Assembly: GCF_001039355.2 (NCBI RefSeq)
Contig: NW_019776091.1
Coordinates: 520,457 to 584,456 of the forward strand
From: Lingula anatina
Taxonomy: Eukaryota; Brachiopoda; Lingulata; Lingulida; Lingulidae
Reading direction: 5' to 3'
DNA: 64,000 bases
The notes under the pieces were generated by a model. That model ran no database searches. It was not told where the DNA came from and was given only the letters and a program-made list of their open reading frames with translations. A program made the position numbers and the translations under genes. This document shows positions 51,908-63,451 of this stretch, piece by piece (position 1 is the stretch's first letter; every line of letters starts with the position of its first letter).

Positions 51908-53982
51908 NATGTGCGCTCAAATCTTATACACCTCGGTCATTGGTTTTCTACTTTTTTTTTCTTTTATGGTAAAGGCTGCAGAGCTGGGTCTTCATTCTTT
52001 GCTGTAAAATAAATTAGTTTTATCCTTTACTTGTCCGATGAGTCTTGATTCAAAGCCACTCCTCAGTCTCTCCTCCGTTTACGGTTTTCGTCCCTACACC
52101 TTGGATTGTTACCACTGCAGGCAGTCTGTGAACGCTTGTTAAGTTATTTATCTTGTCTCTATCATATACCCTGCAGTAATTCATCATTTAACTCGGTTTA
52201 ATATCAAAGAAAACACAGAAATTAAATGCTAAATTGTACATGTAGACATGATCATGCGCAGCAGACGATTCCGGTCTCCCTCCAGTATGGCTGCCGTTTG
52301 TTTTGATGACGAGGGCTACAATGGGTTAATATAAAGTAATGCCATTTATATCTACATATCTTGCGAAGCTTCTTAAAAACTATAAAATCAGTCAAGTGAA
52401 AGTACCTGATGTCGATATCAAGTAAGATTTCATTGAATAATTAATAATAAATTTGAAGATTGGGAATTCCACACGCTTGGTGATTCCAAGCGTGTGATGA
52501 TGATGATAGGTTTTTTGCACTTCACACATAAATGGCATGGGCGGCGAAAGTTACGTAAGATTGCAAATATTTTGATCCTATTGGATCAATGTTCCCTACT
52601 CAATGTGCGGTCAAACGGGCAGATATATTGTTGGTTGAACAACATTAATATACTTTGTTCGCACAGAAAGTAAATTTTGCATACAAATCCATACGTCACA
52701 TCTCATTTCAACATCCTCAAGCTGATCCTCCACTGCTGCAGCTTTGGCACGTCCAGAGTTCATCACAGAAGGCAATAGAGTTTTTCTAAAAGGATGGTAA
52801 AAAGACTTTTAATATAATTTCCAAATTACGAATTTGATTTTTTTATCGTAGGCCAAATTCTTGATTAAACCGTATAAATGGTAAATAAAGGTGTAGTTAA
52901 TGAATATATTTGTTGAATCACGACAAACTTTTTCAGACCACAACACAATACCTAGGCCTATCTGTTTGATGACACTAAAATATCGAGGTTGGGGAGAGTC
53001 TATGGTATGCATGGTCACACCTTTCACCGTAAGATCGGTGAGTTTGAATTCATGCAATACATGTAGCCTACTTTTGGCCCAAGTGCAGTTAAAGGGATAG
53101 CAACTGATCATTTTGACCAAAAAATGAAGTTTCCTGGGGTTAACAACAATTTTCCGATACTTACCAGTGGTTAATGAATTCATTTCTACATTCAAAGTTA
53201 GTCCCTGTTCTTTTTCTAAAAAGTTTGTTTTTTTGTAATAATCTCCTAAGTCAGTTATCAGCTAACATATGCTCTCATATCTGTTGTCAAAACTTTTTTT
53301 TTAAACAACGTTTATTCAAAAGAATGAAGTGGAGGCAAGGCGCTGGCGCTGAAAACTGATTTACGCAAGTGCTGAATTGCATTCACTTTGGTATTAAAAA
53401 TAAAATAATATTCTAATAAAATATTTTACGCAAAATTGAAATTCAAAATAAATTGCAACCAAACTTTAGGCTATTCCCTTCTTGAAATAAATAACTTATC
53501 CAGTGACTTATCCTCTTGCCGAGTCCCAGATGCTGTTGATTTCCTGAAATTGCATAAAAGAATACTTGCGCAATTACAAGAAGGGGGCCTGTATGTTCCG
53601 TAAAACACTGAAGCAATTTGCAGACTGTTCCTCTACGTTGTTGTCTCTTAATCTTGTAATAATCACCATCGATGGATCACCATGGCTGCAAATAACACCA
53701 GTTTCACCGAGACGAGTAAACACACCAATAATAAGACTTAATAACAAAGCAAAAACAGTGAAAGTATCTCAGGGTCAGTGTTATATTTCTCGGTAATTAG
53801 TCCCCCTATAAGAGCTAAGCAAACTCGGAAAACTTAAAATATTAATGTAATGCCGTTCATAAAAAGCGTCATCATACTTACTAGAGTGTGTATATATGTC
53901 AGGGACATCGCATTGTTTTATTCTAATTAGAAACTAACTTAGAAAATAAGTCCACATTTGTAACTCCCGGTTCCATTCAGCG

Positions 53983-54020
<38 letters not shown>

Positions 54021-54022
54021 TA
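51908..54022. other. Gap base, unmatched 420-bp segment and left half of duplicate unit 2
   Basis: The N at 51908 is followed by about 420 bp (51909-52328) with no match to the left flank of unit 1. It ends with a short CCGGTCTCCCTCCAGTATGG stretch of promoter-like character. Then come the unit 2 hairpin (52470-52496), MITE copy E (53089-53260), a 60-bp insertion absent from unit 1 (about 53294-53355) and a poly-A run of about 33 (53983-54015). Confidence 0.6.
53089..53260. mobile_element. TTAA MITE, copy E (inverted, truncated)
   Basis: This is the unit 2 equivalent of copy D, with the same truncated structure beginning TTAAAGGGATAGCAACTG. Confidence 0.7.
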
Positions 54023-54943
54023 ATGGGATGTATACAATCTCGTAAGTATCATTATATTTAATCATAATTAAACGTGATGTATTATTTTTTAATTTGTTTT
54101 GAGCTTGTTCAAATACATAACAATTTCTAAAAATTGGTGAATATAACAAAACTTAGAAACATAACTTAATAACGCTAAATAAGTCTATTTCATAAGTCAA
54201 TCTTTGGCGGTTAGCAATACAGTAGGGAAAATATATATTTTCTGAATAACGTAAGTTTGAAATGTTTTTGGTGGTTATAACTTATACACGTTCGTTTTGT
54301 GCCTTTTTATGAAAATCATACTTTCTGAACGTTTCATTGCAGAAAATCATCAAAAGTTGGGACTCGGCGAAAGGACAAGAGCTAGGGGAAATAAAGGTTG
54401 CCTTTCATTTTTTCTTTTCAAAGCTTTTATTGGTGTGTCAATATGTATATTGTGAGGCATCAAGAAGTGAACATAAATGAAGCAGCTAGTCCTATTTTGA
54501 ATACAAAGACAGAGTGTCAATACCGTTGCCTGATGTATGGCGGAAACATTGATAACATGTAGTTTATTGTGATTGCAGTGGGCCCAAGTCCCTCTCCTGA
54601 ATTCACCGACGATCTAACGGTGACGGGTGTGGCTATGCAAGTCAACCCTAGTCGGACTTCAGTCGATATCTTTACTGTTCAGGGTCGTCAGACAGAATGG
54701 TAAACATTATTCTTGCTCCGCATTAAGTCAATTATAATTAACTTTGGAAATAAGAAAATATGATGTAAAACAATTGATTTAAAAATTATCTGCTAATTTA
54801 CTTTTATTGTTTACAATTTTATATAAAGCCACACAGATCCAATCCCAGACTCTGGCGAGTTGGACATGTCAAAGCTGTCTCAAAAAGAATTCGACGACAT
54901 TGTAGAGGATTTGATGGAGGATATACATGTAGATGAAGCATGA
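54023..54943 (+). CDS. Small acylated-type protein (N-terminal Met-Gly-Cys), copy 2
   Basis: Exons 54023-54041, 54343-54396, 54579-54699 and 54829-54943 give 102 aa with the same MGCIQS start. Compared with copy 1, exon 2 has lost 9 bp (RAKFRRG becomes RARG) and the last exon has gained 6 bp (DIDEA becomes DIHVDEA). A Cys to Arg change lies in FTVQGCQ, with further substitutions in the tail. All indels keep the frame. The upstream promoter segment of copy 1 is missing; the ATG lies eight bases after a long A run. If the duplication is real this copy may be silent or use another promoter; if it is a haplotype, the A run may mark a misassembly. Confidence 0.6.
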
Positions 54944-56069
54944 TGTGGTGAGATTTTAAAGGGAAAGTGTTGAAATCATTTGCGCCAAAACAGAGTGCAG
55001 TTCTGTGATTTACTGGCATGATACGCCGTATTCCAAAGAACCAAAGTACATAAAAGCTAAAAAGAAAAATCCATTTTATGGTACATTTCGATCTGATCAA
55101 TCGTTGCCGTTATCTTTGCACTGTAACTGGATCTATTTTTTATTATTTGTCGAAATACACAACAGAATTGCAGAAGGCAGGTCTCTGCTTTATTGTTTAT
55201 GATTTTACTTGGACAATTTTGCAGAAACTTCGCAAAACTGTTAATGATTTAAATTTGGATTTATTCCCTTTACATTTCAGTGAAAATACTGGTATATCGG
55301 TATTTTATTCCAAGTGTCCCAATTCACCCATCACAATCCAGAACAGATGTCAAGACTACAGTAGACGACGCGCTCGGGCAGATTGGACTTCAGAAACCTT
55401 TTCAGATCATCAAATTTGATGCGAATGATGCATGAAAAAATCAAAAGACAAACAATAAATTAGAAATAATGGCAGGGATGGAGGTGGTAAAAAATGTCCG
55501 AAGAGATGGTTCTATGTAGTATTTTTCTTTTAAAAAATGAGACATACATTCATATTACCGTTGTATTGAAATAAGTGGTGCTGATGTAGCAACAATAAGA
55601 ATTCATACTGCTACTGTAGAAAAAAATTTTAAAATGCTCACCAATATACTTGGTACAATACACTATAATAGACCAGTTTTTCATAATATAACTAACCCAA
55701 AACGCTTTAAGGTCACCTGCCGTAATTAGGTTGGGAGATTTGAAGGTTATTTAAACAAAAATCTTTAAGCTATATGCATGTACAGTGTAATTTACTGAAA
55801 AAAAATTAATTTCAGACACAATCCTTATCTGACAATAAAATGTTATCTTCATTTTATTTGTAGTATTAAATATCATCATAAATGTATAATTTTGTATAAC
55901 TTATTGATTTGAATTGTCCCACCATGTTGACATTTTTCTTATCCTATGCATACATACTATAAAGAAAATGATTTACTGTCTGATTGTAACACTTATGAGT
56001 GTTACAAATAATCCATCAAAATTTAACTTCTGGTCTATTTGAAGGAATGAACATTTTGTGTTTATTTTG
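54944..56069. other. Tail-to-tail spacer between small gene copy 2 and LRRC73
   Basis: It contains the unit 2 version of the terminal-exon candidate (55281-55435) and AT-rich sequence. A TTTATT near 55853 could be the LRRC73 polyadenylation signal on the minus strand. Confidence 0.5.
55281..55435 (+). CDS. Candidate terminal exon of an unidentified gene, copy 2
   Basis: Same length, acceptor and stop as 49757-49911, reading KILVYRYFIPSVPIHPSQSR to FDANDA. Four residue changes were noted and no indel or stop. Confidence 0.35.
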
Positions 56070-57978
56070 TCATACGCAAACATTTGTAACTCCAACATTT
56101 ATTTCACTCCTAATATCAGCATCAGTGGTTCCCTTCTCCTTCATATTCTGTGAATCAAAGGTAGTTCCTGACTGGTTTTCAAAATCAGACTCATCTTCAT
56201 CTTCATCATCTATTGAATAGTGCTTTAATGCACTGAGTTTTGTTCTATCTAAATCATCAGAAAGACTGGAATCTGAATTTTGTTCAGCTGGAGATGATAA
56301 ATCTGGTTGAACTTGAAAACTTGATTCTTTTTTAGATACAGAATGACTAAGGTCATCTTCAGTCTCATCCGTGTCAGAAATGGTAAGGTAGAACTCTTTC
56401 TGTGTTCTTGCTATTTCTTTTTTCAGAGTAGATCTGATTTTATTCTTTTTAAGAACTAGTTGCTGTATGTTGACTTGGTAATGCTGGATGAGATATAACA
56501 AGATCTGAAAAAAAATTCATAATCTGTACATGATTGTGTATAAAAATTGAATATTTCAAAAGCATAATGATCAATCAATCAATCAATTCCTTTTATGCTG
56601 ACTGGCGTGTAGGGCACCAACATAGATCTTCCACAGCTCTCTGTCATGCATTAGATGTTAGATGGATCCCCAGATTTCTCCAAGTGTTTCAGCTCTGCCT
56701 CAACCTTTTCTATAAGGTCTTAGATCTTCCTCTTTTATACATGGTTCTTACTTTCCAAACTGCACTTAACAGACCCTTAACTAGGAACATTTTAATTAAT
56801 TATTTTTTTATGTTTACACTAGTGTTTAAACACAATGAATAAATGAAAACCAAATCCATCCACTTATAAATTAAAGTTTGGTCTTCCATGTTGTAAAAGG
56901 AGCTGAAAAAATAGGGCAGTGACATTTAACAAACCTCTGCTCCATGGTCAGTTATTCCTGTTCCTTCTAAGTCTAAAATCAGAAGCGTTGGTGTTGAGAT
57001 TAAGGCCACAGACAAACAATTCACTCCACTATCTCCTATCTTGTTATAATCAAGGTGTAGGGATGTTAAGTTATTCCCTGCTGCAACAGCCATACAAAAC
57101 AGTGCCCAACCCATAGATGTGATGTTAGTATTAGCACTCAATATCAAGTCTTGTAAGCCTAAAAACAAACGCAAAACTATGAAAATGATGATTGTAGTAC
57201 AACATGATAGCCCTATGAAAATATATAGAAAAACTGATATTGAATTCCTGTTAATATTGATGTTAGTGTACATATTCAGTGCTCTGTGTAAAAAAATAAC
57301 CCATGTTTCTACTTAATTACAAGTGTCCCACCTGGTTTAGCACCATTATTTGGCAGCAGGTCAGTAATGTATGGCACACACTGGTCATCAAGCTGACAGT
57401 CACCAATATCCAGACACACAATATGAGGGTGCATGACTAGGGCTTCGTGTAGGACAGACATTCCTAATCTCCCAAGATTTGATCCATGTAATCTGCAAAC
57501 AAAATTTGTATATAAAAGTATGCAAACCATAAATAAAATGAAGTTGTAAGCATAAAAAAGAAATCTCATGGATGCTCCTTTGAAAACAGATTAAATTGTA
57601 AAATCACAGCATTGTTATGATAAATTATCAATAATGAGGCTAAAAAGAATCAAGTGACAGCAGGATACATGACATATTATAGGAGCATACCATATATACT
57701 ACTTACAGTAGACTGTGTAGGGATCTGTTTTTCTTCAAGCAAGATGCAAGTTCCTCTACTTTTTCAAGTTTATCAACTGCTCCTAAATTCAGATTTAGCT
57801 GCAAGATGGATGTGCTGGTGCCAATGTGGTCCATTAACTGCTTAAAACATTTTCTTGAAATTTTGCACTGGCGTAGAGATAGGATTTTGACACTTTGGGA
57901 GTCCAGAGTTTCACAGATATCTTTCACATCCACTGACCTTAGTCGCTGATGGGAAATTTGTATGGTCCCTGGTACCAT
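56070..57978 (-). CDS. LRRC73: Leucine-rich repeat protein, LRRC73 homologue (complete)
   Basis: Four exons (57978-57707, 57492-57332, 57158-56935, 56504-56070) give 363 aa. The start MVPGTIQISHQRL, the core LNLNLGAVDKLEKVEELASC, then LHGSNLGRLGMSVLHEAL, CLDIGDCQLDDQCV, LILSANTNITSMGWALF and LHLDYNKIGDSGVNCLSVAL follow vertebrate LRRC73 from end to end. The repeats are ribonuclease-inhibitor-type leucine-rich repeats. The C-terminal exon adds a Ser/Asp/Glu-rich tail (about residues 265-363) longer than in human (316 aa). No signal peptide or membrane segment, so probably intracellular; the function is poorly known. It is divergent from RAD51B, with about 1 kb between the start codons. Confidence 0.9.
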
Positions 57979-58953
57979 CTTAGTCAGTCCAAATATATCC
58001 GCTATTAAATGCTCTTAAGAGTTGCATTGGTAGACATGTTACAACTACAGTATACTTAGCAGGAACAAACAGATGCCAGTGAGGTGCTGCATCCATCGAG
58101 GATCCTGATCAAGATATTTGGGATACTGGATTTAATAGACAACACAACTGCACTTCTTGCCAGTGTCTAAAACATAGGATGCCATTGACTCATCACATAA
58201 TCTCAAACTTATTCGACTTAACGGGCTGGACTTAAAGTTAAATTACATATAATTGCATTTAATAAAATGATATTATTTCTTGGGTGGTCCTTGATCTAGT
58301 ATAGAAGTACAGTCTATATGGCTAAGATTATGGTACTCCAATATTTCAAGTTTTCTGCATATGAATCAACGGGTTTTGTACATGTACACCGCTGTATATA
58401 GCAATCTAAAATACATGCATGTATTATTAATTAAAACAGGCAAAACAGCTACTAGTACTGGTAGGCAAGAACAAGAAATGAAGGAAAAAAGGGAAGAAAG
58501 TGTACTCATACTCGTATAAACATTGACAGCCCTTTATAAAGCTGCAGGGACTAATGGAAGAGCTAACTTGCTTGCATACTCGTGCATACTCACTAAAACC
58601 AATGCACAACACGTGTTTGTATGTTTATGTTTATCACATACACCATCGCCCCCTGGTATCACAACAATCAACAGGATAAACAAGTACCGCACTTCAGAAT
58701 AATTTATATTTTACGTATTTTGTACGTGCATGTGCACTATTGTCTGTGATGCTACAATGATACTATAAAATATTCTGTATTTGTAAACTATTCTGATATC
58801 GGAAAATGTTCTTTATTTTTTGTTAAACGCCATATGTTTGCAGAGTTTTACTGTCACCTGATTGGCGTCGTTATCAAACTTGACCTATTTATTACAGAGT
58901 GCGCCAAGATTGGAATGGTTTGTTTGTTGTGATCTGGTCCGGCTGGCCTTTGT
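57979..58953. promoter_or_regulatory. Shared intergenic region between LRRC73 and RAD51B
   Basis: A 975-bp head-to-head spacer must contain both promoters. I see no strong TATA or CRE motif and no further gene. Confidence 0.4.
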
Positions 58954-61861
58954 ATGGCTACTAAACGCCTTAAACGGGTTGGCTTATGTCCCGAAACACT
59001 TGAAAGATGTCAGAGACAGCATATTTTAACTTGCTCTGTGAGAAATATTTCTAAGGCTTTACTTAGCCACTGTAACTTAACTTACACTGTAGGTTAGAGT
59101 GAAACTGTACTTACTGACGTCACATTCAAATAGAGCACTGTTAATTTATTTAATGTCGTTAATGTTGAAGTAACCTATTTAGAAGTCAAGTTCCCATTCT
59201 GATGAAAGTTAGCCTTGTATTCTGAGTACACAAAATCCGGTAACGGACCAAATATGTTGGTTCAATATCATTTCATCAAGTTTGTGGATGATGAGTTGTG
59301 TCTACTTATATTCCCATAGATTTTAGATCGATCTATCCCCGCGGGGAGTCTCACTAGATTACTTTCAAATAATCCGACTTAAATGTCCGTCCCGCCTACT
59401 ACAAGCTGGAAGGGGTAATTAACTTTCGTGTCCGCCCGACTGACAGTTATTTAGCGTGAACCCCCAGGGAGTTAGGTCGATCTAAAGTAGGTCGTTCTAA
59501 TCTATGGAAATGGGGTGTTATTTTATGTTAAGCATTCCTCTTCCTGCTGCAGTGTTTGTCAATTTTTTAAGCCTGCTGCGATCTAAGATTCTACTCAGAA
59601 CACTGAGCAAATTTGGAATAAAAGCATAGGTAACTGCACAGAATTCTACTCTTTAGCCTTGATATCCTAGTACCATTTGTAAGCAAGGTATAATTAAGCT
59701 AGGCATTCTTTATTTTTTTACAGGATTTTTTGTCCAAAAACCAGGCTTGAATTGCTGAAACATCTTAATATCAATAATGAGAACATTAAACATGTGATTC
59801 TACAAGTCAGCAGAGCAGTTGTACCAAAGCCTGTCACGGTATTTGTATATTTAGTATTTGGAGTACATTTTTTTTGAATGGACAAATGTGTGTGGTTTTG
59901 ATACACAAAGATCAAAAACAGTTAAATTATGCTTTAATCTGTCAACCAATAACAAAGAGAATACTCTGTTGGATGAGTTAAGCAACACTGATTAAATTAT
60001 ATGGAGGCATTTGCACACATTGATTTTGGCTATTCTCAAAAATAATAATTAAAAAAAAAAAAAACCTCTTCAGAGTACTGCAACTGGCTGTTGTAACTGT
60101 CTGTGCAGACTCAAATTTTTTTCACCATCCCATATTAGTTTTGGGGTCTCCTGGCCTTATAATGAAAAATTACTAAGTATTAGTATAGCAATATTTAATT
60201 TCATTATTTTATTTTGCATTTTAGGCTTATGAGCTTTGGTCAGCAAAGAAGAAGCATTTTCTCCCACTCTCTTTACCAGAACTAGACCAGGTTTTACATG
60301 GAGGAATACCATTAGGAACAATAACTGAGGTAAAAGAAATTAAATGAAAACTATAAGCCCTCTTCAGTTAGTACACACAGGAAAAAAACGTTATTTCATA
60401 TAAATATGATATATGCTCCTTCAGATTCTTTTAATTTTCATTTGTGCATGTCATCAGATTTTAGTGGGTCTAAAATTCATATGCTTAACAATCTGTATTT
60501 AGTTTATCTTCTGACTTTTCACTGCCAGATTGCAGGTCCAGCAGGCTGTGGCAAGACCCAGTTTTCCATTATGTTAAGTGTTCTTGCTACTGTCCCAGTG
60601 GAAATGGGTGGCTTGGGTGGTGCTGTAGTGTACATTGATACAGAGTCTGCCTTTAGTGCAGAAAGGTTGGTAAACTTGTGCAGTCTCATTTCTCTTATGC
60701 AGGACAATTTAGGAATTGCCAAGAAAAGCATAAGTATGATGGTGTAGGGTAACTTTCTATACTTATATTTACTTAAAAACTAATGCACTTTTTTGGTATT
60801 TTTTATTAAAATAGTCTGATGTGATTAAATAGAACTTAACCAATTTGGAAGTGAATGGTACTTTACCTTGATGTATTTCAGGTTAGTAGAAGTGGCTCAG
60901 AACCGTTTTCCAGGTCATTTTATATCAGAAGAGAGCCTGTTGCAGCTGACAAGCCGCGTCCATGTTTATCATGAGTCAACAAGCAGTCAGCTTCTAAAGA
61001 GGTTTGTTATAAATATTATTAAAAAAAAACAACCTTATGATTGAGACTAATATTGAGGATAGACTATGATTACAGAAATATTTTCTTTTTCGTCAAAATG
61101 CTTTTAAAAAAAATATTTTTATCATATTCCCGAATTTTTCTGACAGTTAATGCTATAACCCTAAGTTGTTGTTCCAGGTTACAAACACTAGAGGAGGATA
61201 TCATTGAGAAGAAAGTGAAGCTTATCATACTAGATTCAGTTGCTTCCCTTGTCAGGAAAGAATTTGACAGTCGCACTTCACAAAATTTGTATGAACGAAC
61301 TAATTTATTAGCAAAAGAGGCAGCCATTCTGAAGTATTTGGCAGAATCTTTTTACATCCCAGTAAGTAGATAAAGTGAGAATACAATGCTCATTCTATGT
61401 CACGGGCAGATATCAAGTCACACTAACATTTTCTCTTACAAAGACATTTTATATATGATAATTATATACCACAAGCTGAAAATAATTTCATATGTTTAGT
61501 TGTGGCCAACCTGGACCTAGGTCTTCATCAGACTGATGTGAGTCATAACTCACTGATGGCATTGTGGTATAGCGGCCAGGACCCTCTTATATGACTGCAG
61601 CTCCTTTTACATTCGTGAGACAGGCAGACAGTTCAAGACCAGGGGTAACTAACACAAAAAAATCGGTGACTATAGGAAATACCAGCTCTGCCATTTCTGA
61701 ACATGTTAATAGTTATAGACACTTTTCACAGTATTGACTGGAATTCAACCAAGATCCTTGAATCCGAGTCATTTGACATGCCATAAAAGATATTGTAGGC
61801 AATCAACGTCAGCTGTCACCAGCCACCCACGAATAGGGACAGGGGGATCAATCTACCTAAC

Positions 61862-61916
<55 letters not shown>

Positions 61917-63451
61917 ATTCTGATGAAGACCTAGTTTCAGGTTTGCTGCAAAATAGCGAAATGAAATTATTTTGAGGTTGTGTTAAATAATAAGAGCCAA
62001 CTCTCAAGCTAATTAACATTTTTGCCCGAGAACATTCTATTTTTAAAGTGTTGAAACTCAAGCAAATACTCTGCCAAGCTCAGTTATTGTGTTTTTCACC
62101 TCTCTACACTGACCCTGCCCTCATCATCCAGCACCTTGTACATGCCTTGATCAATATAGACATTTCCCTTACTATAGCAGTGCATTTGTTGTGCTGCATA
62201 CTTAGTAGTATTTTCAGGTAAAAATCACATTTAAAGTTTTGCAAATACAGACAAATATGTCCAGATAAAGCAGCATCTTCTTTCTATTTTCAGGTTGTAG
62301 TGACCAATCAGATAACAACTAGGTTTGGATTTAATCTTAGTGAAGTTGATGTAATGGAAAAAGAAGGTAAATGACAAGAATGGGTTATCTTGTGATAAAC
62401 TTTCATATTTCATGCAATCAATTTTTAAAGAACATTTGAAAAGCAAGTGAAATAATCGTTTTTTTCTTTCTCTTTTTTACTTTGTGAAATATCCTATTTT
62501 TGATTAATGTTTTATAAACTTTTATCACTGTTATCTTAGACTCAGTGACAAGTTCAGAAAATGGCTATGTGACAGCTGCCCTTGGGAACACATGGAGTCA
62601 CAGTGTGAATACCAGGCTTATTATACAATATTTAGATGACAGATACAGACAGGTGAAAACAAAGCATTTCATGGTTAAAATGTTTGGACAGAACCGATTT
62701 CTAGTAGTAGTTTGTGCAATAGGAAAAGCAGAAAACTGCCTGGTGTCTACTGATAATGGTATAATGTGTTTTTGAATTTAAGCGTTTTTGCAAGTATTAG
62801 TGTTAAATTCTCATGCTTTATTTTTTTCATTCTAGATACTGATTGCTAAGTCCCCTGTTGCTCCTTTTGCTGCACATGAATATGACATTCAAGATAAGGG
62901 CATAGTGCTAAAATGTCAGTCACTGTATAAAATTATACTTATTATAGAACTCTTAAAAAATAATAAAAATAATTAAGTTAAAAAACTAATAACATTTATT
63001 ATAAAATTAATGACAAGACGGACATGTTAAAAGTTCTTTTTAAGCTAATTTTGTCAGACAGTCTTACACATTACATTAGTTACAATGACCAAATGAAAAA
63101 GATATGCTACAACTGTACTCATTCCGTAAAATTGAGCTATTGTGCTTGCCATGTATTCGAATGTGAAGTTGTGTAAGAAAGAAATACAAATCAAATAATT
63201 AAATGCCCAGTTTCCTTAGAATAAACTTAATATTATATGGGGAGAGGTTATCTGAAAAGAACAATTATTTATTGCTTTGGAATGTATCTGTAATTTTGAA
63301 TTAATTTATACTGTACCATTGTAAGAAAGTGGATGTCAATTTTATTTTTTCCTTTTCAGGTAATGGTGCTAGGCAGTATGAAGGGACTGATCCAGGATTA
63401 CAACAAATCAGAGTACGGACTAGTTTACAGAAAGAATGTTTTCCTACTTAA
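58954..63451 (+). CDS. RAD51B: DNA repair protein RAD51 homologue 2 (RAD51B)
   Basis: Exons: 58954-59037, 59724-59838, 60225-60329, 60529-60665, 60882-61001, 61178-61361, 62294-62366, 62540-62652, 62836-62914 and a probable last exon 63360-63451, about 366 aa. MATKRLKRVGL matches the human start. Walker A is GPAGCGKTQ, followed by VVYIDTESAFSAERL; Walker B is KLIILDSVASLVRKEF; then VVTNQITT, ALGNTWSHSVNTRLI and ILIAKSPVAPF. RAD51B is part of the BCDX2 paralogue complex in homologous recombination. One problem: exon 2 as written starts with a T run (59726-59731) one base too long for the frame, since five T would give TCSDFCPKTRLELL, matching the family. I treat it as a probable sequence error or a null allele. 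Intron 6 holds a Penelope-like relic and intron 1 a MITE. Confidence 0.93.
59311..59510. mobile_element. Inverted-repeat element (MITE) in RAD51B intron 1
   Basis: The ends TTCCCATAGATT and AATCTATGGAAA are inverted repeats, with further paired blocks inside (TAGATCGATCTA and GGTCGATCTAAA). It is about 200 bp with a GC-rich centre (CCCCGCGGGGAG) unlike the surrounding intron. No coding capacity; superfamily not determined. Confidence 0.55.
61495..61965 (+). mobile_element. Penelope-like retroelement relic in RAD51B intron 6
   Basis: Translated pieces in two frames match the GIY-YIG end of Penelope-like elements: YIRETGRQFKTRGN (near 61600), then SAISEHVN, then IDWNSTKILESESFDMP and NRDRGINLPNIY (up to about 61862). 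Stops and a frame change show it is dead. The fragment is bracketed by CCTAGGTCTTCATCAG (about 61519-61534) and its inverted partner CTGATGAAGACCTAG (from 61920). A (CA)n run sits inside. Confidence 0.65.
61868..61916. repeat. (TA)n(CA)n microsatellite in RAD51B intron 6
   Basis: About 22 CA units follow a short TA run within the Penelope-like relic. Confidence 0.95.

Larger units (their letters stand above)
52329..57351. repeat. Large direct duplication, unit 2
   Basis: This is the second copy of 46410-51907. It continues on its right into the intact 5' part of LRRC73. Confidence 0.9.

Noticed and set aside
51909-52328. Idea that this unmatched segment is the PAXX promoter of the second haplotype
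   Set aside because: It shows no similarity to 45933-46409, so an insertion or another locus fits better.
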